NCBI RefSeq assembly: GCF_044005705.1
Contig: NZ_JBIPKE010000011.1
Coordinates: 247,638-311,637, forward strand
Direction: 5' to 3'
Length of the DNA: 64,000 nt
DNA from: Marinoscillum luteum
GTDB taxonomy: Bacteria; Bacteroidota; Bacteroidia; Cytophagales; Cyclobacteriaceae
Shown: positions 16,294 through 25,322 of the stretch, piece after piece
How positions within the stretch are numbered: position 1 is the first letter of the stretch
Layout: each line of letters opens with the position of its first letter
Position numbers and translations under genes: made by a program
The notes under the pieces: generated by a model
What the model was told of the DNA's origin: nothing
The model's input: the letters and a program-made list of their open reading frames with translations, nothing else
The model's database searches: none

Positions 16294-19200
16294 TATCTCA
16301 AAACAGTAATAGTGCCCGTATACTTTGTATTCAAAGAGTTATTGAGCTTGATGATATAATAATAAGAAGCTACAGGTACGTGATGCCCCTGATAGGTTCC
16401 ATCCCAGGGTCTCTGATACCCCTTGGAACTAAATACCGTCTGACCTGACCGGTCATATACCACCACCTCGTTAAATGGATAAGCATCCAGATTAGGGATG
16501 ATCCAATAGTCGTTTTCGCCATCACCGTTCGGAGTGATTGCAGAAGGAATCTCGGGTAACTCCAGAGGGTTTACCACAATCAAAAACACCTTTTCCAAAT
16601 ACTCAGATGGTGTACCGTCATCCTCTGATCTAACTCTAATAGTATAATTGCTTTGAATTCTGGCTTCAAAAATCTCACTGCTTCTTAGTTCATTTCCAGA
16701 AATCACAAAATCAGCATTATCAACATCTCCTTCACCATCTACCATTGTATAGGTATGTGTATCACCAAAGTCAGGATCTACCGTACTCAGAAAACCCACT
16801 CGTGTACCTTCTGGCTGGGCTTCATCAATGGTATGATTATCTAGCAGAATGTTTTCCGGAGCGGCATTCACATCCAATACTTTCACCACAGCATCCGCCT
16901 CAGCCGAAAGTCGCTGTACCTCATCCACCACCTCTATCCTCAAAGTATAATGAGGGGTACGCCGTGCATCCAGGGTTGAGTTATTTTTTATGGTTAGCAT
17001 CCCTGTCCCATCGATTTCAAAAACATCCTGTGTATTACCACCCAGTATTTGATATGACAAAGGGTAGCCCTTTGGAGAAACCGCCACAAACTGCCCTACG
17101 TGAGCTCCTACCACGTCCGTCTCATTTATCTCAAAGGTTTGGTCTGCCACTTCTGGTGGAGTGGGCACATAAATCACTTCTACATGTACTACTCCCTGTG
17201 CCGACTGACCTTTGACGTCCGTCACCCTCACCGTCAACTCATACTTAGGGGTGGCTATCGCATCCAGTTGTGAGGCGGCGTTGAGGGTGAGTACTCCGGT
17301 TTTGGGATGAACACTGAAAGTGTTCCCTGTATTTCCGCCAAGGACAGAAAACACCAACTCATCCTCATCCTGGGCTTCAATTACTCCAAGCTGGGTGCCG
17401 TTTGAAGCGGTCTCTTCCACACTAAAAAACTGTTCTTCAATAATAGGAGGCCGATCTGCCGAGAGAATAACAATTTGAAAAACCTCTTCGTAATACAGAT
17501 TCTCAGGTTTACCATTATCAGTGGTACGCACCCTAATGCTATAGGTACTTTGGACCAACGAATCCAATGGGGTATTGGTGAGTAAAGAATTTGACACAAT
17601 GGAAAAAGAAGAATTATCTATATCGCCAGCACCACTTACTATGGAATAAGAGTGACTATCCTCCGGGTCAGGGTCGGTGGTTGAGAAAAACCCGACCAAG
17701 GAGCCAGATACAAGGTCATCAGGAATGGTGTCTCGGGATATCCATATATCTGTGGGGGCACTATTCGCCTGGATTACATAAATCACAAACCGCTCCTCTA
17801 TCCAAAGTCCTCCGTTATCAGTGCTTCTCACCCTGATCTGATAAATATTCTGATCATTGGCCAGAAACACTTCATTGGTGAATAGCTGGTCTCCCGAAAT
17901 AGCAAATGACGCATTATCCAAACTTCCAATTCCACTAACAAGAGAATAGGAATGTGTATCCTTTGAGTCAGGATCATCGGTGGAAAAGGTGCCAACCAAG
18001 GTGCCCACTGGTCTGTTTTCACTCACCGTATCATGAGATAACAATAACCCTGTGGGGGTTTCATTCACCTCCAAGACCTCTACAATTGCGTTAGCTTCAG
18101 CAGAGAGCATTTGCAAAGTATCTAACACCTCTATACGCAACACGTACTCTGCAGTTTGCATTGCGTCCAGTGTTGTGTTGTCATTAATGCGGATAACTCC
18201 ACCCTCATCAATCCCAAATACCCCTTGCGAATTGCCACTGATTATTTGAAAAATCAATGGGTTATTTCTTGGTGAAATGGCTATGAAGTCGCCTACAACC
18301 GTTCCTATAGAATCCGTCTCTTTAATCTCATATGTTTGATCATTGACCTCAGGGGGGGCGGGTACATGAATTACTTCAATATGTACAACCCCTTGGGCAG
18401 ATTGACTTTTATCATCGGTCACTTCCACAGTCAACTGATACTGTGGCCTCACCAGAGCATCAAGTTGTGAAGCATCATTAAGGGAGAGTAAACCAGTCTT
18501 TGTACTCAAACTAAATGTGTTGTTGATGTTTCCATCAAGAATTGAGAACACCACATTACCGTCATCTTTAGCTTCAATAAATCCAATTTGCGTACCCGTT
18601 GGTTCTGTCTCCATTATGCTAAAAAATTGCTCTTCGATAGATGGCGGATCATCAGCGGACGTAATAACAATTTGAAAAGCTTCTTCATAAAAAAGGTTTT
18701 CAGGCTTTCCATTGTCGGTGGATCTTATTCTGATATTGTAGAGGCTTTGTGTCAGGGAATCCAATGTGGTATTGGTGAGCAGCGAATTTGACACAATAGA
18801 AAAAGATGAATTATCTGCATCACCAGCTCCAGTCACCAGAGTATACACATGACTATCCTCGGGATCCGGATCTGTTGTGGACAAAAAACCAACCCAGGAT
18901 CCCAGTTCCATGTCATCAGGTAATGTATCGCGGGAGATCATTATATCAATGGGGGCCCTATTGGTTTGAATGATATGAATAACAAAACGCTCCTCTACCC
19001 ATAGCCCACCACTATCAGTACTTCTCACCCTAATCTGATAGGTATTCTGATCATTTGCGAGAAAGACCTCATTGGTAAACAACTGGTCATCTGATATGGT
19101 AAACGACGCATTATCAGTGGCACCGTTTCCACTCACCAGGGTATAGGCATGAGTATCGTCTATGTCTATGTCATCAGTAGAAAAAGTACCAACATAAGTC

Positions 19201-20519
19201 CCAATAGGTCTATTTTCACCAACTGTATCATGGGACAGGATGAGGCCCGTGGGTTCTTCATTCACATTGGTAATCCTTACGACTACTTTCTTCTCTATTG
19301 AGAGACCGCCAAGGTCCGTGGATTTTAATCTCAAAGAATAAATATCTCCCTCTTCATAATCAAAAGACACCGAGGCCCTTAGCAAATCAGTGCCATAATC
19401 ATCTGTCCAGATCAAATCATCACTAATTGGAGACTTTTGTATGAATGAAAAAACATCGAACTGTCCATTGTCATCATCACCTTCTCCGGACACCAACTCA
19501 TAGATATGAGTGTCCACCACATCGGGATCCTCAGTAAGTAGTTGGCTTAGCTCTGTTGGCTCTCTTTCGTTTTCTGACACATAGATTGTATCTGCAATAT
19601 TGATGCTTGTGGGTCGATTGTTTTCCACAATCACCGTGTTGTGTGCAAATCCAGCTGTGAAATAAGAAATGGTTCTTCCATCCAATACAGCAGGGATCAA
19701 GCCTTCTGCAAACCGATTTGACCCCCAGGCCACTAGTGTTGAGGGACCCGTTCGAGCGAGATTGTGGTAATCTCCTACGCTGATCTCATCTACAAAACCC
19801 ATGGCAGGTATATCGAGTTGGTCGAAGAGCGTATTATCCCCCCATCCTGAGACAGTCCCATCTATATTCAAAACCAAAGAATGGAATTGCCCCGCTCCTA
19901 TGTCTTGTACATTGGCGATGGAGCCAGGAACTGTGGACTGCCCAAATTCATTCGCACCCCATGCCACTACCGTTTGGTCACTTTTCAAGGCAAGGTTGTG
20001 AAAATTACCCACAGCTATTTTTTCCACATTAACGAGCCCTGCTGGTGGGGACAGATCATATCGTGTACCAGCCCCCACCAGAATGACTGTTTTGTCCGAC
20101 TTAAGGAGTAAAGTATGCTCATCTCCAGCACCTATGTCAATAATATCTGAAAATGAAGATACCTCTGTCTGGCCGAAATCATTGAATCCCCAGGCCACCA
20201 CAGTGCCATCCGCTTGCAGCACCACTGAATGACCAAGACCCGCTGACACTTTGATAGGTGCGATAATACCTGCCGGAACAGTGGTCTGGCCATAAGAATT
20301 ATCCCCCCAGGCGATCACTTCAACACTATCTATAATAGCAAGGGTGTGTTCGTAGCCTGTAGAAATGGCAGTTACATGAATGTCTTGAAAAGAAAGGTGA
20401 AGCTGATCGAAAGTATCGTCTCCCCAATCAAAGATCATCGTATTGGTATCCTGAGCCGAACAAATTAACCCCTCACCCAATAGGGCGAGTAGGCTGGTCA
20501 GATAAATAAGTTTATACAT
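16293..20519 (-). CDS. Giant secreted RCC1-cadherin protein with T9SS type-B sorting domain
   Basis: This 1408-residue protein starts with a signal peptide. Residues about 28-300 hold six RCC1-like propeller blades (VVAWGFNDFGQTEV, VVAWGANEFGQSTV). Cadherin-like domains follow to about 1320. Residues about 1324-1408 are a gliding-motility-associated (CHU_C) type-B C-terminal domain, starting ITPNGDGENDYW and ending YTGTITVLR. Type-B cargo is exported by the T9SS with the help of an SprF partner, encoded directly downstream. Cadherin repeats with DPDxxDxH-type acidic loops suggest calcium-stiffened stalks. A likely role is a surface adhesin or mobile surface filament. Residues 423-821 and 822-1220 are tandem copies of each other. 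Confidence 0.93.
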   Translation of the reverse strand: MYKLIYLTSLLALLGEGLICSAQDTNTMIFDWGDDTFDQLHLSFQDIHVTAISTGYEHTLAIIDSVEVIAWGDNSYGQTTVPAGIIAPIKVSAGLGHSVVLQADGTVVAWGFNDFGQTEVSSFSDIIDIGAGDEHTLLLKSDKTVILVGAGTRYDLSPPAGLVNVEKIAVGNFHNLALKSDQTVVAWGANEFGQSTVPGSIANVQDIGAGQFHSLVLNIDGTVSGWGDNTLFDQLDIPAMGFVDEISVGDYHNLARTGPSTLVAWGSNRFAEGLIPAVLDGRTISYFTAGFAHNTVIVENNRPTSINIADTIYVSENEREPTELSQLLTEDPDVVDTHIYELVSGEGDDDNGQFDVFSFIQKSPISDDLIWTDDYGTDLLRASVSFDYEEGDIYSLRLKSTDLGGLSIEKKVVVRITNVNEEPTGLILSHDTVGENRPIGTYVGTFSTDDIDIDDTHAYTLVSGNGATDNASFTISDDQLFTNEVFLANDQNTYQIRVRSTDSGGLWVEERFVIHIIQTNRAPIDIMISRDTLPDDMELGSWVGFLSTTDPDPEDSHVYTLVTGAGDADNSSFSIVSNSLLTNTTLDSLTQSLYNIRIRSTDNGKPENLFYEEAFQIVITSADDPPSIEEQFFSIMETEPTGTQIGFIEAKDDGNVVFSILDGNINNTFSLSTKTGLLSLNDASQLDALVRPQYQLTVEVTDDKSQSAQGVVHIEVIHVPAPPEVNDQTYEIKETDSIGTVVGDFIAISPRNNPLIFQIISGNSQGVFGIDEGGVIRINDNTTLDAMQTAEYVLRIEVLDTLQMLSAEANAIVEVLEVNETPTGLLLSHDTVSENRPVGTLVGTFSTDDPDSKDTHSYSLVSGIGSLDNASFAISGDQLFTNEVFLANDQNIYQIRVRSTDNGGLWIEERFVIYVIQANSAPTDIWISRDTIPDDLVSGSLVGFFSTTDPDPEDSHSYSIVSGAGDIDNSSFSIVSNSLLTNTPLDSLVQSTYSIRVRTTDNGKPENLYYEEVFQIVILSADRPPIIEEQFFSVEETASNGTQLGVIEAQDEDELVFSVLGGNTGNTFSVHPKTGVLTLNAASQLDAIATPKYELTVRVTDVKGQSAQGVVHVEVIYVPTPPEVADQTFEINETDVVGAHVGQFVAVSPKGYPLSYQILGGNTQDVFEIDGTGMLTIKNNSTLDARRTPHYTLRIEVVDEVQRLSAEADAVVKVLDVNAAPENILLDNHTIDEAQPEGTRVGFLSTVDPDFGDTHTYTMVDGEGDVDNADFVISGNELRSSEIFEARIQSNYTIRVRSEDDGTPSEYLEKVFLIVVNPLELPEIPSAITPNGDGENDYWIIPNLDAYPFNEVVVYDRSGQTVFSSKGYQRPWDGTYQGHHVPVASYYYIIKLNNSLNTKYTGTITVLR
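16860..19253 (-). repeat. Two tandem 1197-bp coding repeats plus a partial third copy downstream
   Basis: Within the RCC1-cadherin gene, the sequence encoding PTGL(I/L)LSHDTV begins at 19253 and again at 18056, exactly 1197 bases (399 codons) apart. The related start PENILLDNHTI occurs at 16859, again 1197 bases on. Each full unit holds four cadherin-like domains in the same order. Examples of paired segments are LFTNEVFLANDQN, NSSFSIVSNSLLTNT and QSAQGVVH(I/V)EVI. Only the first domain of the third unit is present before the sorting domain. Confidence 0.9.
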
Positions 20520-20654
20520 GGTGGCGGATCAGTTTGAATGAAGATCATACCGTTAATGATCTTACCTTCAAAAAGGGACAGTTTAAGGTAGCTTTTTTTT
20601 TCAAAAGCACAAAAACAACCCCTCACAAACCACCTGAATACTCCAGACGATCAA
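20520..20654. other. Intergenic region upstream of the type-B cargo gene
   Basis: This 135-base gap between surE and the cargo gene presumably carries the promoter of the T9SS-B cluster. It has T-rich tracts on the minus strand (for example GTGCTTTTG), but I found no convincing TTG/TAnnTTTG pair. Confidence 0.3.
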
Positions 20655-21428
20655 TCAGATATCCCACTCGTCATTGAGCAAGCGAATGGCATGATGACCT
20701 GTGAGGTCAAACTGACAGGGAACCAGGGAAATGTAATTGTTGGCAATCGCCCATTCGTCATTGTCCTCCCCTTTGTCATGATTTACGAAGTTTCCGATCA
20801 TCCAAAAGTACTTTCTCCCATGGGGGTCTATCCGCTGGTCGAACTCTTCTTCCCATCTGGCATTGGCCTGACGACATACCTTGATCCCTCTAATTTTCTG
20901 GTTTTGGTGTGCAGGTATATTTACGTTCAGTGCTATCCCTTTCGGAATCCCCTTTGTCAGGGCCTCACGAGCTATCTTGAGGATGAATTCATCCACATGA
21001 TCCATCTCCGCGTCAGTGTCATAGTCGCAGAGCGAAAACCCAATAGCTGGTGTACCTTCAATAGCCGCCTCTATGGCCGCGCTCATGGTACCAGAATAAA
21101 GCACACTGATGGAGGTATTGCTTCCATGATTGATGCCACTCACCACTAAGTCAGGCTTTCTATCTTTCAGTAAATGATGTTTGGCCAACTTCACACAGTC
21201 TGCCGGAGTGCCGCTGCATTCATATGCCGGAATCTGATCTCCAAACAACCTGTTTTCGGTAAGTCTAAGTGTATCCCCCACTGTGATCGCATGACCCATC
21301 CCCGACTGAGGGCTGTCCGGTGCCACCACCAGCACATCGCCGATCTGAGCCATCAGGCTTACTAATTTCTTAATTCCATTAGAGGTAATGCCATCGTCAT
21401 TGGAGACGAGTATCAGTGGTTTCGACAT
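20655..21428 (-). CDS. surE: 5'/3'-nucleotidase SurE
   Basis: A 257-residue metal-dependent phosphatase that removes phosphate from nucleoside monophosphates, linked to stationary-phase survival. The N-terminus LILVSNDDGITSNGIKKL contains the metal-binding Asp-Asp pair. VVAPDSPQSGMGHAIT, YECSGTPADCVKLA and LVVSGINHGSN are further SurE signatures. Length is typical. Last gene of a probable dnaG-ribBA-hypothetical-surE operon, starting 11 bases after the preceding stop. Confidence 0.96.
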   Translation of the reverse strand: MSKPLILVSNDDGITSNGIKKLVSLMAQIGDVLVVAPDSPQSGMGHAITVGDTLRLTENRLFGDQIPAYECSGTPADCVKLAKHHLLKDRKPDLVVSGINHGSNTSISVLYSGTMSAAIEAAIEGTPAIGFSLCDYDTDAEMDHVDEFILKIAREALTKGIPKGIALNVNIPAHQNQKIRGIKVCRQANARWEEEFDQRIDPHGRKYFWMIGNFVNHDKGEDNDEWAIANNYISLVPCQFDLTGHHAIRLLNDEWDI

Positions 21429-21439
21429 GCGTTGGTTTT

Positions 21440-22042
21440 TTATATAGCGTTGTAAAAGGCCGTGATTCGAATGAGGTCTCTCAATTCATCCGTTTTCAAC
21501 CTGTTTTTCTTAATGAAGCTCTTCACTTCCGAGGAGTGCTTGGACATGATATTCATCAAATCACTTTTCTTACCTAGGTAGATATCTATCTTCCCATCCT
21601 TATGGAGGAAATAGAAAGTATAATGCACCTTATCCTGAATAAATGACCCACCCCAATAGGCAGAGCTATTGGAGACACTTTCCTGTACAATGGCCTCTCT
21701 GGAAAGCAAAGAGAGCGGCCCCTCATACAACACCTCAAAGATGATCGGAATCTCATAGTTGTAATTGACATTATAAGGTATGGAGTAGAACTGCCGGTAG
21801 TTATCCACTAATTTGTCATATATCTCAAAATAGAAAATCTTATGACTGCTGAAGGTCTTCACCACATTGCCCTGAATCAACTGCACAATGTTGGCTTCCA
21901 TGTCATATTTGATCAACCCCCGAACGGTATCATCTTCCGTAGTGATCAGGTAACCGTCATGCCACACCTCCGACGAAAACTCCTGTGCATGGCTCAAGAA
22001 ACCAGCAGCACAGAAGATCATGAATAAAAATAGTCTCCTCAT
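21440..22042 (-). CDS. Secreted protein of unknown function (200 aa)
   Basis: It has a signal peptide (MRRLFLFMIFCAAGFLSHAQ). A beta-rich region follows that begins EVWHDGYLITTEDDTVRGLIKYD, a pattern seen in Bacteroidota periplasmic proteins that start by describing a small strand-turn-strand unit. The C-terminal third is helical and basic (HSSEVKSFIKKNRLKTDELRDL). No enzyme motif is visible. It sits six bases after ribBA and 11 before surE, so it is cotranscribed with them. It may simply be carried in the operon. Confidence 0.7.
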   Translation of the reverse strand: MRRLFLFMIFCAAGFLSHAQEFSSEVWHDGYLITTEDDTVRGLIKYDMEANIVQLIQGNVVKTFSSHKIFYFEIYDKLVDNYRQFYSIPYNVNYNYEIPIIFEVLYEGPLSLLSREAIVQESVSNSSAYWGGSFIQDKVHYTFYFLHKDGKIDIYLGKKSDLMNIMSKHSSEVKSFIKKNRLKTDELRDLIRITAFYNAI

Positions 22043-22048
22043 CTACAA

Positions 22049-23266
22049 TTATTTTTTCAGAATCTCGTGTCCCATTTTGTCCCGCTTGGTTTCAAGGTAT
22101 TTTTGATTGTGGATATTTGGAACAACCTCTATAGCTACGTTCTCAACAATTTCCAGACCATAACCCATTAGGCCGATGCGTTTTTTTGGATTATTTGTAA
22201 TGAGCTTGAGTTTGGTCACTCCCATTTTCCTCAAAATCTGCGCACCTACACCGTAATCCCGCTGATCCATATGAAAACCTAACTTCTCGTTGGCCTCCAC
22301 TGTATCCAGCCCTTCTTCCTGTAGCTTATAGGCTTTCAGCTTATTCAAAAGACCTATCCCACGTCCTTCCTGATTCATGTAGAGCACCACGCCTTTGCCG
22401 GCCTTCTCCACCATCTGCATGGCGCTGTGTAGTTGATTGCCACAGTCACACCGGTAAGACCCGAAAATATCACCCGTCACACAGGAAGAATGCACCCTCA
22501 CCAGTACAGGCTCATTCTCTTCCCATTCGCCCTTATAGAGCGCCAGATGGGTCTCATTGGTGTTCTTTTGCTTGAAAGCCTTCAGGCGAAACATACCATG
22601 CTCGGTGGGCATGTCTACTGCAATTTCTTCTTCCACAAGGGACTCATGCTCCATGCGGTAAGCAATCAGGTCTCTGATGGACACAAGTTTCAGGTTGAAT
22701 TTATCAGCGATAACCCTCAAATCAGGTAACCGTGCCATGGTGCCGTCCTCCTTAAGAATCTCCACCAGTACACCGGATGGGTGAAGTCCGGCCAACCTGG
22801 AGAAATCAATGGCGGCTTCCGTATGTCCTGTTCTTCTTAGCACCCCACCCTCTTTGGCTTTCAATGGGAAAATATGGCCAGGCCTGCCAAGGTCCTCAGG
22901 TTTGGTGTCCTCATGAACAAGTGCCTGAATGGTCTTGGACCGATCGGAAGTGCTGATGCCAGTGGTGGTACCATGTCCGATCAGGTCCACTGATACGGTG
23001 AAGGGGGTTTCATGCACCGCTGTGTTCTTACCTACCATTAGGTCCAGACCTAGTTCTTCACATCGCTTTTCCAGCAAAGGCACACAGATCAATCCTCGTC
23101 CCTCTTTGGACATGAAGTTGATAATTTCGGGGGTGACCTTCTCTGCGGCACAGATGAAATCGCCTTCATTTTCACGATCTTCATCATCTACCACGATGAT
23201 AATTTCGCCATTTCTGATGGCTTCTATTGCTTCTTTTATTGGGTCAAGAAGTTGCGCTCTACTCAT
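22049..23266 (-). CDS. ribBA: Bifunctional DHBP synthase / GTP cyclohydrolase II (riboflavin biosynthesis)
   Basis: A 405-residue fusion covering both entry reactions of riboflavin synthesis. Residues about 8-205 form 3,4-dihydroxy-2-butanone-4-phosphate synthase (VDDEDRENEGDFICAAE, GHTEAAIDFSRLAG). Residues about 210-400 form GTP cyclohydrolase II, with zinc Cys residues in VRVHSSCVTGDIFGSYRCDC and the catalytic QEGRGIGLLNKLKAY. Both halves keep their key residues, so both should be active. It begins 32 bases after dnaG. No FMN riboswitch could be recognised ahead of it, as expected for an internal operon gene. Confidence 0.96.
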   Translation of the reverse strand: MSRAQLLDPIKEAIEAIRNGEIIIVVDDEDRENEGDFICAAEKVTPEIINFMSKEGRGLICVPLLEKRCEELGLDLMVGKNTAVHETPFTVSVDLIGHGTTTGISTSDRSKTIQALVHEDTKPEDLGRPGHIFPLKAKEGGVLRRTGHTEAAIDFSRLAGLHPSGVLVEILKEDGTMARLPDLRVIADKFNLKLVSIRDLIAYRMEHESLVEEEIAVDMPTEHGMFRLKAFKQKNTNETHLALYKGEWEENEPVLVRVHSSCVTGDIFGSYRCDCGNQLHSAMQMVEKAGKGVVLYMNQEGRGIGLLNKLKAYKLQEEGLDTVEANEKLGFHMDQRDYGVGAQILRKMGVTKLKLITNNPKKRIGLMGYGLEIVENVAIEVVPNIHNQKYLETKRDKMGHEILKK

Positions 23267-23298
23267 TCCTATTTATTTTCAGTCTATCTTAATACAAG

Positions 23299-25236
23299 TT
23301 ATTTTACTGTGACGTTCCCCAGAAATTCCGCCAGGCTCATCTCTATTTTTTTAAGCCCGTTGATTTCATCCAGCAGGATGTCAATGTCATCTTCATTCGT
23401 CGCTTCCTTTAGCTTTCTGTTTTCCTCCTCTATCAGGTGTTGCACAATTCTAAACTTCAGCCTCAGGATATTAGAATAGGTAACATCCTTCAATTGTTCC
23501 TCCTCTTTTGGAATATATATCTGAAATTTCTTCTCCCAGTTCTCGCTCACCTCATGCTTTGAGGTCATCAGGTTGACCACCTCGCGCTTGATCTCTTCAG
23601 AGCCGTGCTGTATGAGGTAATCCCCATCTATTATGACTCCCTCAAGAAGCTTCTCCTTGAAAATATCAAGGATGCTTTTGTATACCGGATTGGTAAACTG
23701 TATTTCCTCAATCTCTGAAAGAAAGTATGAGATCAGGTCTTCATCCACCAGCTCGTGATTGGTGATGTGACTCTTTCCATAATTCACCAAAACCCGGATA
23801 CTCTCCTTCTCCTGAAGCTCTATGACCTTCATGATATCGAGCTCCTCCGGCTCTTCTGGTTGGGCCACCAGCAGGTCTTGTGGAGTCAGATTTTCACCAG
23901 GCTGATAGCCGGCTTTGCCCTTGTCCCGGTTTTGCTGGATAAGGATCTTGTTTTGCTCGGCCACCAATACTGCCTCCGAAATACCCAGCAGATCACTGCA
24001 TTCCTTCAGGTAGACCGTCCGTTTCACCGGGTCGTCTATCTTGGTGATGGACCTTACAATGTCTTTGATCAACCCGGCTTTTTTAACCGGATCATCTTTG
24101 GCATCTGCTAAAAACAGTTTTGTTTTGAAGCGAATTATATCCTGAGATTCACTTTCAATGTAGTGACTAAAAGCACTGGTACCCAGCTGCTTGGCATAGC
24201 TGTCCGGATCTTCTCCTTCAGGGAGTGCAACCGCCCGCACATTGAGCCCGCCCTCCAGCAACATATCAATCCCTCTGATGGAAGCTTTGATCCCTGCGGC
24301 ATCACCATCGAAGATCACGGTCACGTTTTCTGTATATCGTTTCAGGAGTTTGATCTGCTCCTCGGTGAGGGCTGTACCTGAGGAAGACACTACATTTTTG
24401 ATACCCGTCTGGTGCATGGAAATGACATCCGTATAGCCTTCTACCAGGTAAACGTTATCTTCTTTTCGGATGTCCTGCTTAGCCTGAAACAGACCATAGA
24501 GAATCCGGCTTTTATTGTAGAGCTCTGTCTCCGGAGAGTTGATGTACTTGGGCTGTTTCTTATCCTTGCCCAGCATTCGGGCACCGAATGCCACCACTTT
24601 GCCGGACACATTGTGAATGGGGAAAATGACCCGATTTCTAAACCTGTCATAAACCTTTCCCTCCTCCTTCACCACAATAAGACCGGCCTCTTCAAGCAGC
24701 TCCTGGCGGTATCCTTTTGCCGTAGCAGCTTTCAGCAAGTGATCCCACTCACTGAGGGTATAGCCCAGTTCAAAATCCTTAATGGATTCATCTGTAAATC
24801 CCCGTTCCTTGAAATAGCTCAGGCCTATCGATTTGCCTTCCTCACTCTCCCACAATAGTTCCTGAAAGGATTCCTTGGCGAAATTGAGTAGGATATAAAG
24901 ACTGTCTCTCTTGTTTTGAGCCTCCTGGGCTTCGTCGCTCTGCTCCTCCTCTATGATTTCTACACCGTACTTCTTAGCGAGGTATTTCAGTGCTTCCAGG
25001 TATGAAAGACCATCCACTTCCATGACAAAGGTGATACAATCCCCGCCTTTGCCACTGCTAAAATCTTTGAAAATACCTTTGGAGGGCACCACATAAAAAG
25101 ATGCTGTCTTCTCATTGGTGAATGGACTCAGGGCCTTGTAACTGCTTCCTGATCGCTTCAGGGTAAGGTAATCACCCACCACGTCCACGATATCCATGCG
25201 GTTTTTTATCTCATCGATGGTAGCTGGACTGATCAT
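23299..25236 (-). CDS. dnaG: DNA primase with a zinc-ligand-free N-terminal domain
   Basis: A 645-residue primase that makes RNA primers at the replication fork. The TOPRIM centre is intact (VYLVEGYTDVISMHQ, VIFDGDAAGIKA) and a helicase-binding C-terminal region is present. The N-terminal domain keeps the fold signature but not the metal ligands. Where DnaG normally has CPFH and C-x2-C, this protein has SPFT (Ser37, Thr40) and Asp58/Ser61 in KGIFKDFSSGKGGD. I recall the same KDFSSGKGG variant in flavobacterial primases, so this is probably a lineage trait. First gene of its operon. Confidence 0.95.
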   Translation of the reverse strand: MISPATIDEIKNRMDIVDVVGDYLTLKRSGSSYKALSPFTNEKTASFYVVPSKGIFKDFSSGKGGDCITFVMEVDGLSYLEALKYLAKKYGVEIIEEEQSDEAQEAQNKRDSLYILLNFAKESFQELLWESEEGKSIGLSYFKERGFTDESIKDFELGYTLSEWDHLLKAATAKGYRQELLEEAGLIVVKEEGKVYDRFRNRVIFPIHNVSGKVVAFGARMLGKDKKQPKYINSPETELYNKSRILYGLFQAKQDIRKEDNVYLVEGYTDVISMHQTGIKNVVSSSGTALTEEQIKLLKRYTENVTVIFDGDAAGIKASIRGIDMLLEGGLNVRAVALPEGEDPDSYAKQLGTSAFSHYIESESQDIIRFKTKLFLADAKDDPVKKAGLIKDIVRSITKIDDPVKRTVYLKECSDLLGISEAVLVAEQNKILIQQNRDKGKAGYQPGENLTPQDLLVAQPEEPEELDIMKVIELQEKESIRVLVNYGKSHITNHELVDEDLISYFLSEIEEIQFTNPVYKSILDIFKEKLLEGVIIDGDYLIQHGSEEIKREVVNLMTSKHEVSENWEKKFQIYIPKEEEQLKDVTYSNILRLKFRIVQHLIEEENRKLKEATNEDDIDILLDEINGLKKIEMSLAEFLGNVTVK

Positions 25237-25275
25237 AGGTTAATCTTCGCAGTATCAGAGTGATTTTTCAAAGCA

Positions 25276-25283
25276 CAAATCTA
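25276..25283 (-). promoter_or_regulatory. Candidate -7 box of the dnaG operon
   Basis: Read on the minus strand this is TAGATTTG, a perfect TAnnTTTG match 39 bases before the dnaG ATG. A T-rich stretch (TTTCGTTTC) lies at about the right distance upstream. Confidence 0.5.
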
Positions 25284-25322
25284 AGGCTTTACTCTGAAAC
25301 GAAACGGCCTATTCCGCAGGGC

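Noticed and set aside
22049..23298. FMN riboswitch ahead of ribBA
   Set aside because: Only 32 bases separate dnaG and ribBA, too short for the element, and no RFN-type conserved stretch was seen.
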